Shown here: positions 35,891 to 45,006 of the stretch, piece after piece
Layout of the letters: the number at the start of each line of letters is the position of its first letter
Numbering within the stretch: the first letter of the stretch is position 1
Source of the DNA: Echinarachnius parma
Lineage: Eukaryota > Echinodermata > Echinoidea > Clypeasteroida > Echinarachniidae
NCBI GenBank assembly: GCA_037951105.1
Contig: JBAMJV010008254.1
Span: 1 to 64,000, forward strand
Reading direction: 5' to 3'
Length of the DNA stretch: 64,000 nucleotides
Program-made: the position numbers and the translations under genes
Notes under the pieces: generated by a model
What the model was told of the DNA's origin: nothing
The model's input: only the letters and a program-made list of their open reading frames with translations
The model's database searches: none

Positions 35891-37024
35891 ATAATAATAC
35901 ACCTTGGAAAAATTTATATTTTGACTCGTTATACAAATCAGGGACAAATCATGGGCAACATTCACGATACGATCCTATAAGTTATAACGGTTCAATGACA
36001 CTACCATTTCTAGATCATTAAATCCTCATCGGAAGTGATACATCATCTTGCAGATGTAGGGATTTATTTTGATCTATAAACTTTATTGCATCTATTATTC
36101 GATATTGATTGATGTGACAATAATTAGTTAGATTCGCGTTGAATTCAGGCCCACCTTTGAGAACACGAGTCACGTGTGAATAGCCTTTTGTCAAGCCCCT
36201 CGCGCTATGTGTGACACAACTACGTAAGCGGGGGGTGAGCGGAGCGAACGGTCCGAGCATGTCAGCCAGTCAATCCCGTTGAGTAGAATTATAATATGAA
36301 GAAAAAAATGTATGTTTGACGTAAATGTTTTTAATTTGAATGCAACGCCAACAAATCTAACTAGAACGACAACAACAACAACAACAACAACAACATCAAC
36401 AACCCGTTGACTAGCGGTGTGAGCGCTTACACCGAATGGCGTACAAGAATCAAACTGGGACAAGCTCAAACACGTGTAGAATGCCCAGCCATGTAGAGAG
36501 AGCCTTGACTAAAGGCTACCAGTGTTAACGCCGCGGATTGACATGTCTCTCACCTTTCAGAGAAACGCGATCAACCGTGGAACTATATTTTTGACAAACA
36601 AATCGATTGACTCACCGGTTTAAAAATAAACACGAAAAACGAAAAGGAGAACTCTGATAATACTGTATTGAATACTGTGCAAATAGTTATTCAAACGATT
36701 TCTAAAGACGTGTCAGCGGGCGCTGGTCAACAAACTTGATAAACTAGTAAAAACCGTTCAGTCATTTTTGTTGCCATCTTCAACATGACGCATCAGCGGC
36801 ATCACCCATTTCGGAGAAGTGTTTTCTGGGTGGACAGGCACTGTTATTCTAATTCCGGGGGTGCAGGCTCGGTCAACGATGATTATTTTTTGCTTCGGTT
36901 GGTCCCCCAAAACTTCCTGGAAGATTATCGGGTGAAAAAAGGCTGGGTCGGAAAATGGAATTAGTTGGTCAAGGTCAAACTCAATACAATGCAAGAGGGA
37001 AAGTCCGAAGACAGAAAATCTTCA
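35891..37024. other. Non-coding, with (ACA)n patch
   Basis: An ACA/CAA repeat lies at about 36,367-36,400. Short minus-strand frames have no recognised family. Confidence 0.4.
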
Positions 37025-37440
37025 CTGTCACGGGGAATCGAACACGAGACCTTCGGATTAAAGGACCGGTGCTTTAACCACGTTAACATGTTTAACAGTT
37101 CATTACTTCATCGTCACATAAGAGGGCGCCCTTTGAACTACGAAAGTCTTCACTGGGAATTGAACCCGAGACCTCCGGATTGCAAGCCCGGTCCTTTAAC
37201 CACTTTAACCGTTCATTACTTCATCGTCACATAAGAGGGCGCCCTTCGAACTATGAAAGTCTTCACTGGGAATCGAACCCGAGACCTCCGGATTGCAAGC
37301 CCGGTTCTTTAACCACTTTAACCGTTCATCACTTCATCGTCACATAAGAGGGCGCCCTTCGAACTATGAAAGTCTTCACTGGGAATCGAACCCGAGACCT
37401 TCGGGTTGCAGGACCGGTTATTAAACCACTCTTGTAGTTA
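37025..37440 (-). repeat. Tandem array of four tRNA-like repeats
   Basis: The marker GGGAAT occurs at 37,033, 37,155, 37,268 and 37,381, giving spacings of 122, 113 and 113 bp. On the minus strand each unit has an anticodon-arm-like CCGGGCTTGCAATCCGG (loop CTTGCAA, formal anticodon TGC, Ala) and a T-arm-like GGGTTCGATTCCC with B-box. The linker CATAAGAGGGCGCC is conserved between units. There is no acceptor pairing, so these are tRNA-derived repeats, not tRNA genes. Confidence 0.7.
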
Positions 37441-37470
37441 AATACTTCATCTTCGCATAAGAAGGCGATC

Positions 37471-37558
37471 TGTCATTGATACCTATTCATCAGGGGGATG
37501 ATCTATTCATTCACCCCCCCCCCCCCCCCCCCCCCCTCTGATGAATAGGTATTACGTA
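37471..37558. mobile_element. Hairpin element with C-tract, copy 2
   Basis: Inverted ends are TCATTGATACCTATTCATCA and CTGATGAATAGGTATTACG. The core is GATCTATTCATTCA followed by a C-run of about 23. Same family as 7,113-7,210. It lies within the tRNA-like array, separating its fourth and fifth units. Confidence 0.75.
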
Positions 37559-37589
37559 ACTATCTACGCCCATGTATACGAACATCTTC

Positions 37590-37650
37590 ACCGGGAATCG
37601 AACCCGAGACCTTCGTATTGCAAGACCGGTGCTTTAACCACGTCAACCAA
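37590..37650 (-). repeat. Fifth tRNA-like unit
   Basis: Marker GGGAAT at 37,593, 212 bp after the fourth unit because of the hairpin element between. On the minus strand this unit keeps a 5-bp T-stem (TCGGG with CCCGG) around TTCGATT, which makes it the best preserved of the five. Confidence 0.65.
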
Positions 37651-38099
37651 CTGTTCAATGCCATTTGGATGTGAGATACGGGGGTAATGGAGAGGGGCAG
37701 AAATCGAGATGTGGATAGGGAGAAACGAAATGAATCGTTTGGAAACATGCCCAACTTGACTCGCCACATCATGATCTACTTAAAACCTGTTACCAAAAGG
37801 GGAATCCCTGAGTCTCCATATGTCACGGCTTGTTTAATAACCGACAATAACCTCTGTATTCACACGCATACAATGTGACGATCAAAATTATAATGGTAAT
37901 GGCCGTCAATTTACAGGGTCCAATGACCCCCTCTGGAATCATCCATGTATGTAAGTGCATTGTTCTTTTTCAACATTTCAGAGTATGATATTAAACAGAA
38001 TTTCTGGATTATGATGATGTATCGGCTGTCTATTTCTAAAGGGTAACGAGTCATAATAAGTTGTTTTCACTGTTTGAGATTACAAAGTTTTCTCGTGGA
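37651..38099. other. Non-coding, no gene seen
   Basis: No conserved feature recognised. Confidence 0.4.
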
Positions 38100-38160
38100 C
38101 TATAAGGCCCTTGTTTCCCTATAAGGCCCTTGTTTCCCTATAAGGCCCTTGTTTTCCTAT
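38100..38160. repeat. 20-bp unit in three tandem copies
   Basis: The unit CTATAAGGCCCTTGTTTCCC is repeated three times, with one change (TTTTCC) in the last. Confidence 0.9.
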
Positions 38161-38277
38161 AACAAATGCAGACAGAAGAGAGAAAATGTGGGCCAAAGTT
38201 TGAACATGGACATCGAAAGTCACATCACTCAAATATGCCACGTAGGCGAGTCCTAAAAACAACATAGACTTTTCCTT

Positions 38278-41200
38278 ATGTTGTCCCACTATGTCCGACC
38301 CCACTCCACCAAAAATCTATCCGCTCCTATATCATGTATATCCCGAGTACTTTCCCGACGTATCACCAGTAGTACACCTTTCTGTGCCCCGTTGCAGAAA
38401 GAGTTGCAATCGATTGAAACATTTCAATTTCAATTAGTGGAAATAGGGAGATTAAGAAATATATATGAAAAAGAAATTAAAGATGTAAGAGTGTATTGGG
38501 ATTTTTTGAAAATGAAAATTAGCAATTTTATTAGGAAATTTTCTAAAGAAAAATCTAGAAAAAGGAAAGAAAAAGTTCAAAATCTTGAAAATGATATAAG
38601 TGTAATTGAAAAAGAATTGATAGAAAAGGTAGAAAAGGAAAAGGTTGATTTGTTGGAAAATAAAAGAATGGAGTTAAAAAAATGTTATGAATATATTAAT
38701 GAGGGTTTGAAAGTTCGATCTCGAGCATCATTTTATGAGAGAGGGGAACAAAATACTAAATATTTTGTGCAACTAATGGAAGCAAATAAAAAGAAGACAA
38801 TTATAAGTAAATTATTAGTAGATGGAGGAAAAATAAGTTTTGATATGGATATTATTATTCGGGAAATACAAAGGTTTTATGCTGGATTATATTCCAAATT
38901 TGTTGTTGATGTAGAATTATTTAATGAAAGTTTATTTTTTAAAGGTTTGCCAAAATTAGGTTTAGAATCAAAGGAAATTTGCGAAGGTAATATAACTCAA
39001 GGGGAATGTATAGCGGTTTTAAAAGAAATGAAAGGTAATAAGTCACCCGGAAACGATGGTCTTAGTGTAGAGTTTTATGAATTATTTTGGCCTGTTATTG
39101 GTGATATTGTGGTAAGGGCTTTAAATGAAGCATTTGTTAAAGAAGAATTATCTTCTTCACAAAAACAAGCTATTATAATATTGATTCAAAAGGAAGATAA
39201 AGACCCCTTACAAATAACAAATTACAGGCCTATATCATTATTAAATGTAGATTACAAAATTTTAGCTAAGATATTGTCTGTTCGGATTAAAAAAGTATTA
39301 GGGGAACTTATTAGTATAGATCAGGTAGGATATTTAAAAGGGAGAAATATCGGTGAGGCTATAAGATTGATAGACGATATGATTTTTTATACTAAAACAA
39401 ATAATATACCAGGGTTTTTATTAGCCATTGACTTTAAAAAGGCTTTTGATACTGTTTCTCATGATTTTTTGCAAAATGTGTTAAAGACGTTTGGTTTTGG
39501 GACTTCATTTTGTAAATGGGTTCGTACACTCTACAAGGGCGCTCAGAGTTGTGTATTTAACGGCAATGTATCGACTGGTTATTTTAATATTATGAAAGGG
39601 GTAAGGCAGGGAGACCCCTTATCACCCTATTTATTTATATTATGTATAGAAACTTTAGCACGCTCGATTAGGACCGACAATGAAATTTCAGGGTTTATTT
39701 TGGGAAATGCACATATTAAACAAGTATTATACGCAGACGATATGACGCTTTTTGTAAAAGATAAAGATTCGTTGATAAAATTAAATGAAAAATTTGAAAC
39801 TTTTGCTATAATATCGGGATTACAAATTAATCGAGACAAAACATATGTTTTGTTATTAGGCCCTCTTCATGGAAAAGAAATTGTAACTCCTTTTGGTACA
39901 AAAGTTGGGATGATTAAAATATTAGGTGTATATTTTTCTATGGACCCTGAAGTTCGAGAAAGAATGAATTATAAAGAAATTTTAAGTAAAATTAAACATT
40001 TATTAATATGGTGGAAACAGCGGGACTTGACCCTGATGGGAAAAATTCAATTGATAAAGACGTTTGTGATTTCTAAATTAATATTTGTATCTTCACTCAC
40101 TCCAATTCCGCAAGGTGTAATAGAAGATTTGAATAGATTAACATTTGATTTTTTGTGGCATGGAAAAGATAAAATTAAACGGGAAGTTACTTTTTTGAAT
40201 TACGAAAAAGGGGGTCTAAAAATGATTGATTTTCAATTATTTATTCGGACACAGAGAATAATGTGGATTAAGAGACTTTTTGAGGGGGAATCAATGATGG
40301 GATGGAAAAGAGTTTTTAAATTCTTGACTAGACAAGCAGGAGGTTTGTTGGTTTTCTTTTGTAATGTTTCATTTGATTTATTGAATTTGTCACTTCCGGG
40401 TTTTTACAGGGAAATGTTAGAAGCTTGGATAGGTTCAAAAGATTTTTTGTTAAAAGAAACTGGAAGCAGGAATCAAATTGTTTTTAATAATAGATATATT
40501 CGAATTAATGGACAAATTTATTATAATGAAACATTATTTTTGAAAAATGTTTATAAAATACATCATATAGTCGATAGCAAAGGAAGAATAAAATCTATCA
40601 AGGAATTTATGAGACTAGGATTAGATAGGTCAGAAATTGACATAGTGAAACAGATTTTTGAAAATATACCATTTATATGGAAACAATTGTTAAGTAGAGA
40701 TTATAATGTGATGGAAGATACTGCACTGAATTTGGAGTTTCGATTGAGTGGAAAAGATTATTCATTGTGTGATATAACTTCAAAATATATATATGATCAT
40801 TTGTTAAATTTAAGATTAGAGAAGTCTTTTGCAGTTCGCAACATAGAACACTTATATAATGTCTTTGGAAAAGATAATGAAAATATTTTTGTACGCTCCC
40901 GAAAATCCACGCTTAATAGTTCACTAAGGGAATTTCAATTTAAATTACTATACAATCTTATTTATACAAAGAAACACATGTTTACTTTTCATATGGGGGA
41001 TAGTAATTTATGCTCTTTTTGTCATAAAATGCAGGAAACATATGAACATTTGTTTTACTTTTGTGAAAAAGTAAGAATGATCTGGGTAGACTGCGGTAAT
41101 GAGTTTGATTTAGAAGAATTAATAAATATAGATTGGAAAGGGGTCCATGTAGGAATCAAGGTTAGTAATGTAGGAAAAGATCAATTATTAAATCATGTTA

Positions 41201-41373
41201 TATTGTTGATAAAAAGTATGATATTTGTTAATAGTAGAACGAAAGATTATCCTCCAACTATAAAAGATATTAAAGATACATTATTGAAAAATAAAGAGGA
41301 AGAAAGAAAGATAGCTGAACAGAGAGGAACATTGCAAATTCATTATAGAAAATGGAACACACTCTCTGACTAG
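38278..41373 (+). CDS. L1/Tx1-like LINE reverse transcriptase, 5'-truncated
   Basis: An uninterrupted 1,031-codon frame encodes the RT-bearing C-terminal part of a LINE ORF2, the enzyme that copies element RNA at a nicked target. Only residues from about 47 on are LINE-derived. Residues 1-46 come from flanking DNA and the split MITE, so the listed start codon is fortuitous. Visible parts are a lysine/glutamate-rich linker (about 50-150) ending in NTKYFVQL, the RT domain with SPGNDG (about 256), NYRPISLLN, FKKAFDTVSHDFL (about 385), RQGDPLSPYLF and the catalytic YADD (485-488), then a C-terminal CCHC-type finger from about residue 911 (CSFCHKMQETYEHLFYFC). The apurinic-type endonuclease domain that normally precedes RT, and ORF1, are missing, so it is a 5'-truncated copy. 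Codon use is strongly A/T-biased, unlike the Gypsy gag/pol downstream. Clade assignment to L1/Tx1 rests on motif recognition. Confidence 0.85.
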   Translation: MLSHYVRPHSTKNLSAPISCISRVLSRRITSSTPFCAPLQKELQSIETFQFQLVEIGRLRNIYEKEIKDVRVYWDFLKMKISNFIRKFSKEKSRKRKEKVQNLENDISVIEKELIEKVEKEKVDLLENKRMELKKCYEYINEGLKVRSRASFYERGEQNTKYFVQLMEANKKKTIISKLLVDGGKISFDMDIIIREIQRFYAGLYSKFVVDVELFNESLFFKGLPKLGLESKEICEGNITQGECIAVLKEMKGNKSPGNDGLSVEFYELFWPVIGDIVVRALNEAFVKEELSSSQKQAIIILIQKEDKDPLQITNYRPISLLNVDYKILAKILSVRIKKVLGELISIDQVGYLKGRNIGEAIRLIDDMIFYTKTNNIPGFLLAIDFKKAFDTVSHDFLQNVLKTFGFGTSFCKWVRTLYKGAQSCVFNGNVSTGYFNIMKGVRQGDPLSPYLFILCIETLARSIRTDNEISGFILGNAHIKQVLYADDMTLFVKDKDSLIKLNEKFETFAIISGLQINRDKTYVLLLGPLHGKEIVTPFGTKVGMIKILGVYFSMDPEVRERMNYKEILSKIKHLLIWWKQRDLTLMGKIQLIKTFVISKLIFVSSLTPIPQGVIEDLNRLTFDFLWHGKDKIKREVTFLNYEKGGLKMIDFQLFIRTQRIMWIKRLFEGESMMGWKRVFKFLTRQAGGLLVFFCNVSFDLLNLSLPGFYREMLEAWIGSKDFLLKETGSRNQIVFNNRYIRINGQIYYNETLFLKNVYKIHHIVDSKGRIKSIKEFMRLGLDRSEIDIVKQIFENIPFIWKQLLSRDYNVMEDTALNLEFRLSGKDYSLCDITSKYIYDHLLNLRLEKSFAVRNIEHLYNVFGKDNENIFVRSRKSTLNSSLREFQFKLLYNLIYTKKHMFTFHMGDSNLCSFCHKMQETYEHLFYFCEKVRMIWVDCGNEFDLEELINIDWKGVHVGIKVSNVGKDQLLNHVILLIKSMIFVNSRTKDYPPTIKDIKDTLLKNKEEERKIAEQRGTLQIHYRKWNTLSD
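38387..38416. mobile_element. Left end of the short TIR element split by the LINE
   Basis: CCCCGTTGCAGAAAGAGTTG followed by CAATCGATTG matches the terminal repeat of the family seen at 633 and 13,551. The element stops abruptly at the LINE junction and resumes at 59,709, after the LINE and Gypsy insertions. Confidence 0.75.
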
Positions 41374-41591
41374 GGTATGACACAGAGACACCATGTACAG
41401 AGTTCTTACTACCGCCTCCCCCCCCCCCCTTTTTTTTTTCTTTTTCTTTTTATCTTTCTTCTGTTAGTTCGCTATTGTTTCTCTGTTTTACTATAGATCT
41501 CTTTTTTTCTCAAACATTATGATTATCATTATATGTATAAGAACAGATTGTATATGTATATGTAATGCTGTACACAATTAGTTTGTTGTAC
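38417..41591 (+). mobile_element. 5'-truncated LINE, part 1
   Basis: LINE body from the MITE junction to the Gypsy insertion point. After the stop at 41,371-41,373 the 3' UTR begins, including a C-run then T-rich tract (about 41,410-41,460). The 3' UTR continues at 59,625 on the far side of the Gypsy array. No LINE target duplication was found. Confidence 0.75.
41588..41591. other. GTAC target-site duplication, left
   Basis: GTAC immediately precedes the first LTR. The same four bases follow the third LTR at 59,621-59,624. A 4-bp duplication is usual for Ty3/Gypsy integration. Confidence 0.8.
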
Positions 41592-42123
41592 TGTAGCGAA
41601 CCTACTTCGCTATACTTATTTTCTTTGGTTTTAGGTCTGGAGAAAAGACTATCTTTATTTTCTCTCTGACATTGACGATTGACATTAATAGAAGTAAGTT
41701 GAATTACTTGTTATAAATTTAATACTTGTAGGACTAGATTATATGATTATTATAGATTTTAACAAAGGATTTATTCCTTGCTCATATTTGTACGTTGAGA
41801 CATGGAATAACAGCTTACATTTTATTATTGTCCCATTATTGCAAGATAAGGAAATCACTTACCATTTATAATTGAAGTTTGATATTGTAATCCCTCCATG
41901 GATATTAAGACTAGACTAGAGTAACTTGCTCTTGAATAATCACAATTATTTCACAAAAGAATACTAGTAAATCATTTTTAATTATCCCTTCGATAGGAGA
42001 AACGATCCGTATTGCCTCTCGATTCATGCACGCATTCAGGAACAAACACGCAAAACCAGTCAGTTTGTTTACATTTTTCACTTCCGGTCTTTTGGAATTA
42101 GCGCACAAATTACGCGGGCATAT

Positions 42124-42146
42124 ATGCAAATGATGCGTATGCAAAT
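42124..42146 (+). promoter_or_regulatory. Pair of ATGCAAAT octamers in the LTR
   Basis: Two perfect ATGCAAAT octamers lie at 42,124-42,131 and 42,139-42,146, 15 bp apart. This is the canonical POU/Oct factor site. They sit about 145-165 bp upstream of the first TATA candidate. The same pair is present at 49,807-49,829 and 58,305-58,327. Confidence 0.5.
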
Positions 42147-42288
42147 TAGAGTCAGTCCGGATCCGTTCTTATGTTCACATTCATATTAAAATCCTTATTA
42201 AGCGTTTATGGAATGTAAATAACATAACTTATATGTTTAAGTTGATGTCAATTATAATTCTTAATGTGATGTATGGATTTAATTGATG

Positions 42289-42296
42289 TATAAATA
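42289..42296 (+). promoter_or_regulatory. TATA box candidate 1 in LTR
   Basis: TATAAATA followed by GG. It is the best-placed candidate for the LTR promoter given its position after the octamer pair. The transcription start was not identified. Confidence 0.45.
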
Positions 42297-42678
42297 GGCC
42301 ATTCTATAGAAATAAGGAATATTAGACCTCAATTCCCCAATTACGGAGACGCGGAGAATGTGCTGCGCGCGCTTTTAGGTTAGTGTTTTGGAGCCGTGAT
42401 ATGTGTCAAATATTACATTTTTGGCCTATTAATTGGTGCTTTTGGTAGTTACTGACTATTTAAATATATGAGTCGGTGCCAAAATATATCCTCTTTAATA
42501 TTAGGAGATTAATTTGTTTATGTCTTTATTCTTGATTCAGAAATAAGACATTTTCTGTCACAAATTAGACAGTCGGCGCTGCTGCACTGTGCGCATATTC
42601 TCCGTACTTCGCATGCGTGCTTTCCTTAATGTACGCAATTCATGCAGTGCGTGATTTCCCCTACGTACGCATAGAGTG

Positions 42679-42686
42679 TATAAATA
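42679..42686 (+). promoter_or_regulatory. TATA box candidate 2 in LTR
   Basis: A second TATAAATA (followed by CAAG) lies about 390 bp after the first. If this one is used, U3 would be about 1.1 kb. It is followed by four AGCGTCTT motifs between 42,745 and 42,886. Confidence 0.4.
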
Positions 42687-43445
42687 CAAGTAGTTTTTCA
42701 ATAATCGAGTCACTTGCCAGCCTGCGGGCCTTACGCTATCATCTAGCGTCTTACGCTCTTAAGCGTCTTTTTGGATTACAGCGTCTTGCTGTCATTTTAC
42801 CTACCCCTAGCTATATAAAGGTAAACAAAAACAATGGCAATGTGGAATGATAATTAATTAATGAATTACGCTGTATAAAGCGTCTTGCCCTTCGCTTATT
42901 TGCGAATTACTTTATATAAATAAATATTCCCTTCATAAAAACCATTGGCCTTGAGTCTTGAGAATTTATAAGATAAATATGCAAGTCTAATTATATAGAC
43001 TGATAGCTTGCTTAAGATTTAGTGTAGCCTTACAAGTTAGACAGTGGCGAATAAATGATATTTGTATTTTGACTTGTACTTATGTGAATAAAGTTCAAAA
43101 CGTTTATTGTTCCTTTAAATACAAGTTTAATTAGAGTTTTATTGATTTTGCATTATTTGCATACGCTGAACAATCACCCCACACAAGATCTTTGAAATCC
43201 CCTTTCTATCCCTAAAACCATATATTTTGGTTAAAGAATCCATCGCCCACATTTATAAATAACGACCTAACGCTCTAGCGATTCCAAGTCTTACCGCTCG
43301 GACTCTGATTTAACATCCTTCACGAATCCTAGAGTATAACACCTTAAAGGTCGGGTAACGGTCACGACGCCCTCTCTCACGATACAAAATAAACATCCTG
43401 CAACAATTTAAGACGAGAGATAGACAGACACGGCCGTTACACGTT

Positions 43446-43466
43446 TGGTGTCAGAAGTAGTGGGAT
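43446..43466 (+). promoter_or_regulatory. Primer binding site, tRNA-Leu type
   Basis: TGGTGTCAGAAGT begins 4 nt after the LTR and complements the 3' end of animal tRNA-Leu with CCA (recalled from known tRNA-Leu ends). The complement would continue GGGAT. Here an extra AGT intervenes (AGTAGTGGGAT), so pairing would be 13 bp, then a 3-nt bulge, then more pairing. The gag start codon overlaps the end of this site. Confidence 0.75.
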
Positions 43467-45006
43467 GGATGAGATAAGCGGGATTAAATCGCCCAAGACT
43501 CAAGCAAATATGCAAGAAACTGACGAATCAAGTAGCTCTTCATCAGAAGACACTCTGGCATCCCATCAAGCCAGACAGAAAAGGCAAAGCAAAACACAAC
43601 GCCTACAAACTCGCATCCTCACTCAATTAACTCAAATGATGGAACAAATGATGAAGAAAACGAAGAAAACAAGAAGACGTCGTGCAGGTTCAACAACTAC
43701 GACAGAAGATCAACTTTCAAGCGCTGACAGCGAAGTCATCCTTAACTTCAAAGAGAAGAAAGAAGATAACACACCATTCTTGCCAAGTGCAATGACCTAC
43801 GAGGAGAAAGAAGATCACACGCAATTCTTGCCAAGTGCAATGACTTACGGGGAAGAAGAAGAAACCAACGAAGTTATTCCACAACAGAAATACAAGGAAA
43901 AGAACCAACACGTCAACAAGATATCAAGTACACCAAAGTCAACGAAATATGAAGAAGAAAAAGAAGACGTCAAGACTACCCAACATGACAACTCAAAGAA
44001 AACCAAAGTCATCAGTGAAGAAACAAAGAAGAATTACGCTGAAAAGCGTCCCTACCAAGACACGTCCAGGTCTTCGATCAATCGTCCAACAATTATGCCA
44101 GACAAATATGATGGCACATCCGACTGGAAAGAATATGTCGCTCACTTCAAATCATGCCAAGACCTAAACTCATGGTCAGACAAGGAAGCAGCGAAATTCT
44201 TGGCAGCTAGTCTCAGAGGACAAGCCCTTCGACTTCTTGAAGAACAAAGAAACGCAAGTTGGAGCTATGAAGAAATACAAAGAAAGCTCTCCACAAGATT
44301 CTCGTCCGCCAAGCAAGCAGAGAGTTATCTACTTGAGCTCAGACACCGGAAACGACGCCCCAACGAATCTCTACAAGAACTTGGAAGAAACATCCGAGAA
44401 TTAACCTGCAGGGCTTATCCTGATTTCGACACCAATGGTGTCGACCGACTTGCGAAGATCCATTTCGCTGATGCAATCATCAATCAAGAAATACGAACTG
44501 GTATATTCCATGCTAAAGCCAACACACTTGATGACATGATTCAAGCAGCCATAACAACTGAGGCTTTCTTGCAGACTGAACAACACAGAAATGGCTGGAG
44601 AAGAAATACTCAGAACCGAGTCCTCGCTTCAGATGAACCATCATCAAACCAACCAAGACTCGAAGAAACTGAAGACCCAATCGACACACTAGTTGAAAAG
44701 GCTGTCAATAAAGCCATGAGAAGAATCGAAGAAAAACTAACACTTCCTACTCAGAACCGCCCGACATCAAACAATCAAAACTTTGCAAGACAGCCATCGT
44801 CATCAAGTAATGACATGAAGTGCTTCTACTGCAATAGAAACGGGCACCTGAAGAGAGATTGTCGTCAAAGAATCGCAGACTCAAGACCACCAATGGCTAC
44901 ACAAGGCGAGTACCCTCGTTCATCTCCAAATAGGAGACATCAGAGTCAGTTAAACGACCAGTGGCCGCCCCACGGGGCCATGGCGCGGCCAAACCACGCA
45001 CAATAG
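43465..45006 (+). CDS. gag: Gypsy gag polyprotein, unit 1
   Basis: 513 codons from an ATG 23 nt after the LTR. Gag forms the cytoplasmic particle that packages element RNA. Residues 1-200 are highly charged and Ser/Glu/Lys-rich, including a short internal duplication around FLPSAMTY. A retrotransposon gag domain follows at about 205-375, with WKEYVAHFKSC, KFLAASLRGQALRLL and LRHRKRRPNESLQELG. Near the C-terminus is one CCHC nucleocapsid knuckle, CFYCNRNGHLKRDC (C-X2-C-X4-H-X4-C). It ends at TAG 45,004-45,006, downstream of a predicted -1 frameshift signal leading to the protease frame. The copy in unit 2 differs at one residue noticed (DTLVEK here, DKLVEK there). Confidence 0.93.
   Translation: MDEISGIKSPKTQANMQETDESSSSSSEDTLASHQARQKRQSKTQRLQTRILTQLTQMMEQMMKKTKKTRRRRAGSTTTTEDQLSSADSEVILNFKEKKEDNTPFLPSAMTYEEKEDHTQFLPSAMTYGEEEETNEVIPQQKYKEKNQHVNKISSTPKSTKYEEEKEDVKTTQHDNSKKTKVISEETKKNYAEKRPYQDTSRSSINRPTIMPDKYDGTSDWKEYVAHFKSCQDLNSWSDKEAAKFLAASLRGQALRLLEEQRNASWSYEEIQRKLSTRFSSAKQAESYLLELRHRKRRPNESLQELGRNIRELTCRAYPDFDTNGVDRLAKIHFADAIINQEIRTGIFHAKANTLDDMIQAAITTEAFLQTEQHRNGWRRNTQNRVLASDEPSSNQPRLEETEDPIDTLVEKAVNKAMRRIEEKLTLPTQNRPTSNNQNFARQPSSSSNDMKCFYCNRNGHLKRDCRQRIADSRPPMATQGEYPRSSPNRRHQSQLNDQWPPHGAMARPNHAQ
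44949..44991 (+). promoter_or_regulatory. Predicted -1 ribosomal frameshift signal, unit 1
   Basis: The heptamer GTTAAAC (44,949-44,955) sits in gag phase as G TTA AAC. It is followed by a 6-nt spacer (GACCAG), then a GC-rich stem. TGGCCGC (44,962-44,968) pairs with GCGGCCA (44,985-44,991), 7 bp, with a possible short inner extension. The protease frame is -1 relative to gag and opens across the heptamer. GTTAAAC is the heptamer used by equine arteritis virus. Layout matches known signals; function is inferred. Confidence 0.7.

Larger units (their letters stand above)
41592..43441 (+). repeat. LTR 1 (5' LTR of unit 1), 1,850 bp
   Basis: Starts TGTAGCGAACC, ends GGCCGTTACA. It is long for a Gypsy LTR. 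It carries two TATA candidates and AATAAA signals at 43,087-43,092 and 43,388-43,393. Two 77-codon frames (one per strand) recur in all three LTRs only because the LTRs are identical there. They have no known domain and are not called as genes. Confidence 0.93.

Noticed and set aside
37025..37440. CRISPR-like array of regularly spaced repeats
   Set aside because: The spacers are as conserved as the repeats, units are tRNA-like, and the genome is animal.
37025..37650. Cluster of functional tRNA-Ala genes
   Set aside because: Anticodon and T arms are visible but there is no acceptor stem and the D-arm is degenerate.
41911..42850. 77-codon frames on each strand in the LTRs
   Set aside because: Present three times only because the LTRs are near-identical; no domain and no codon-level evidence of coding.
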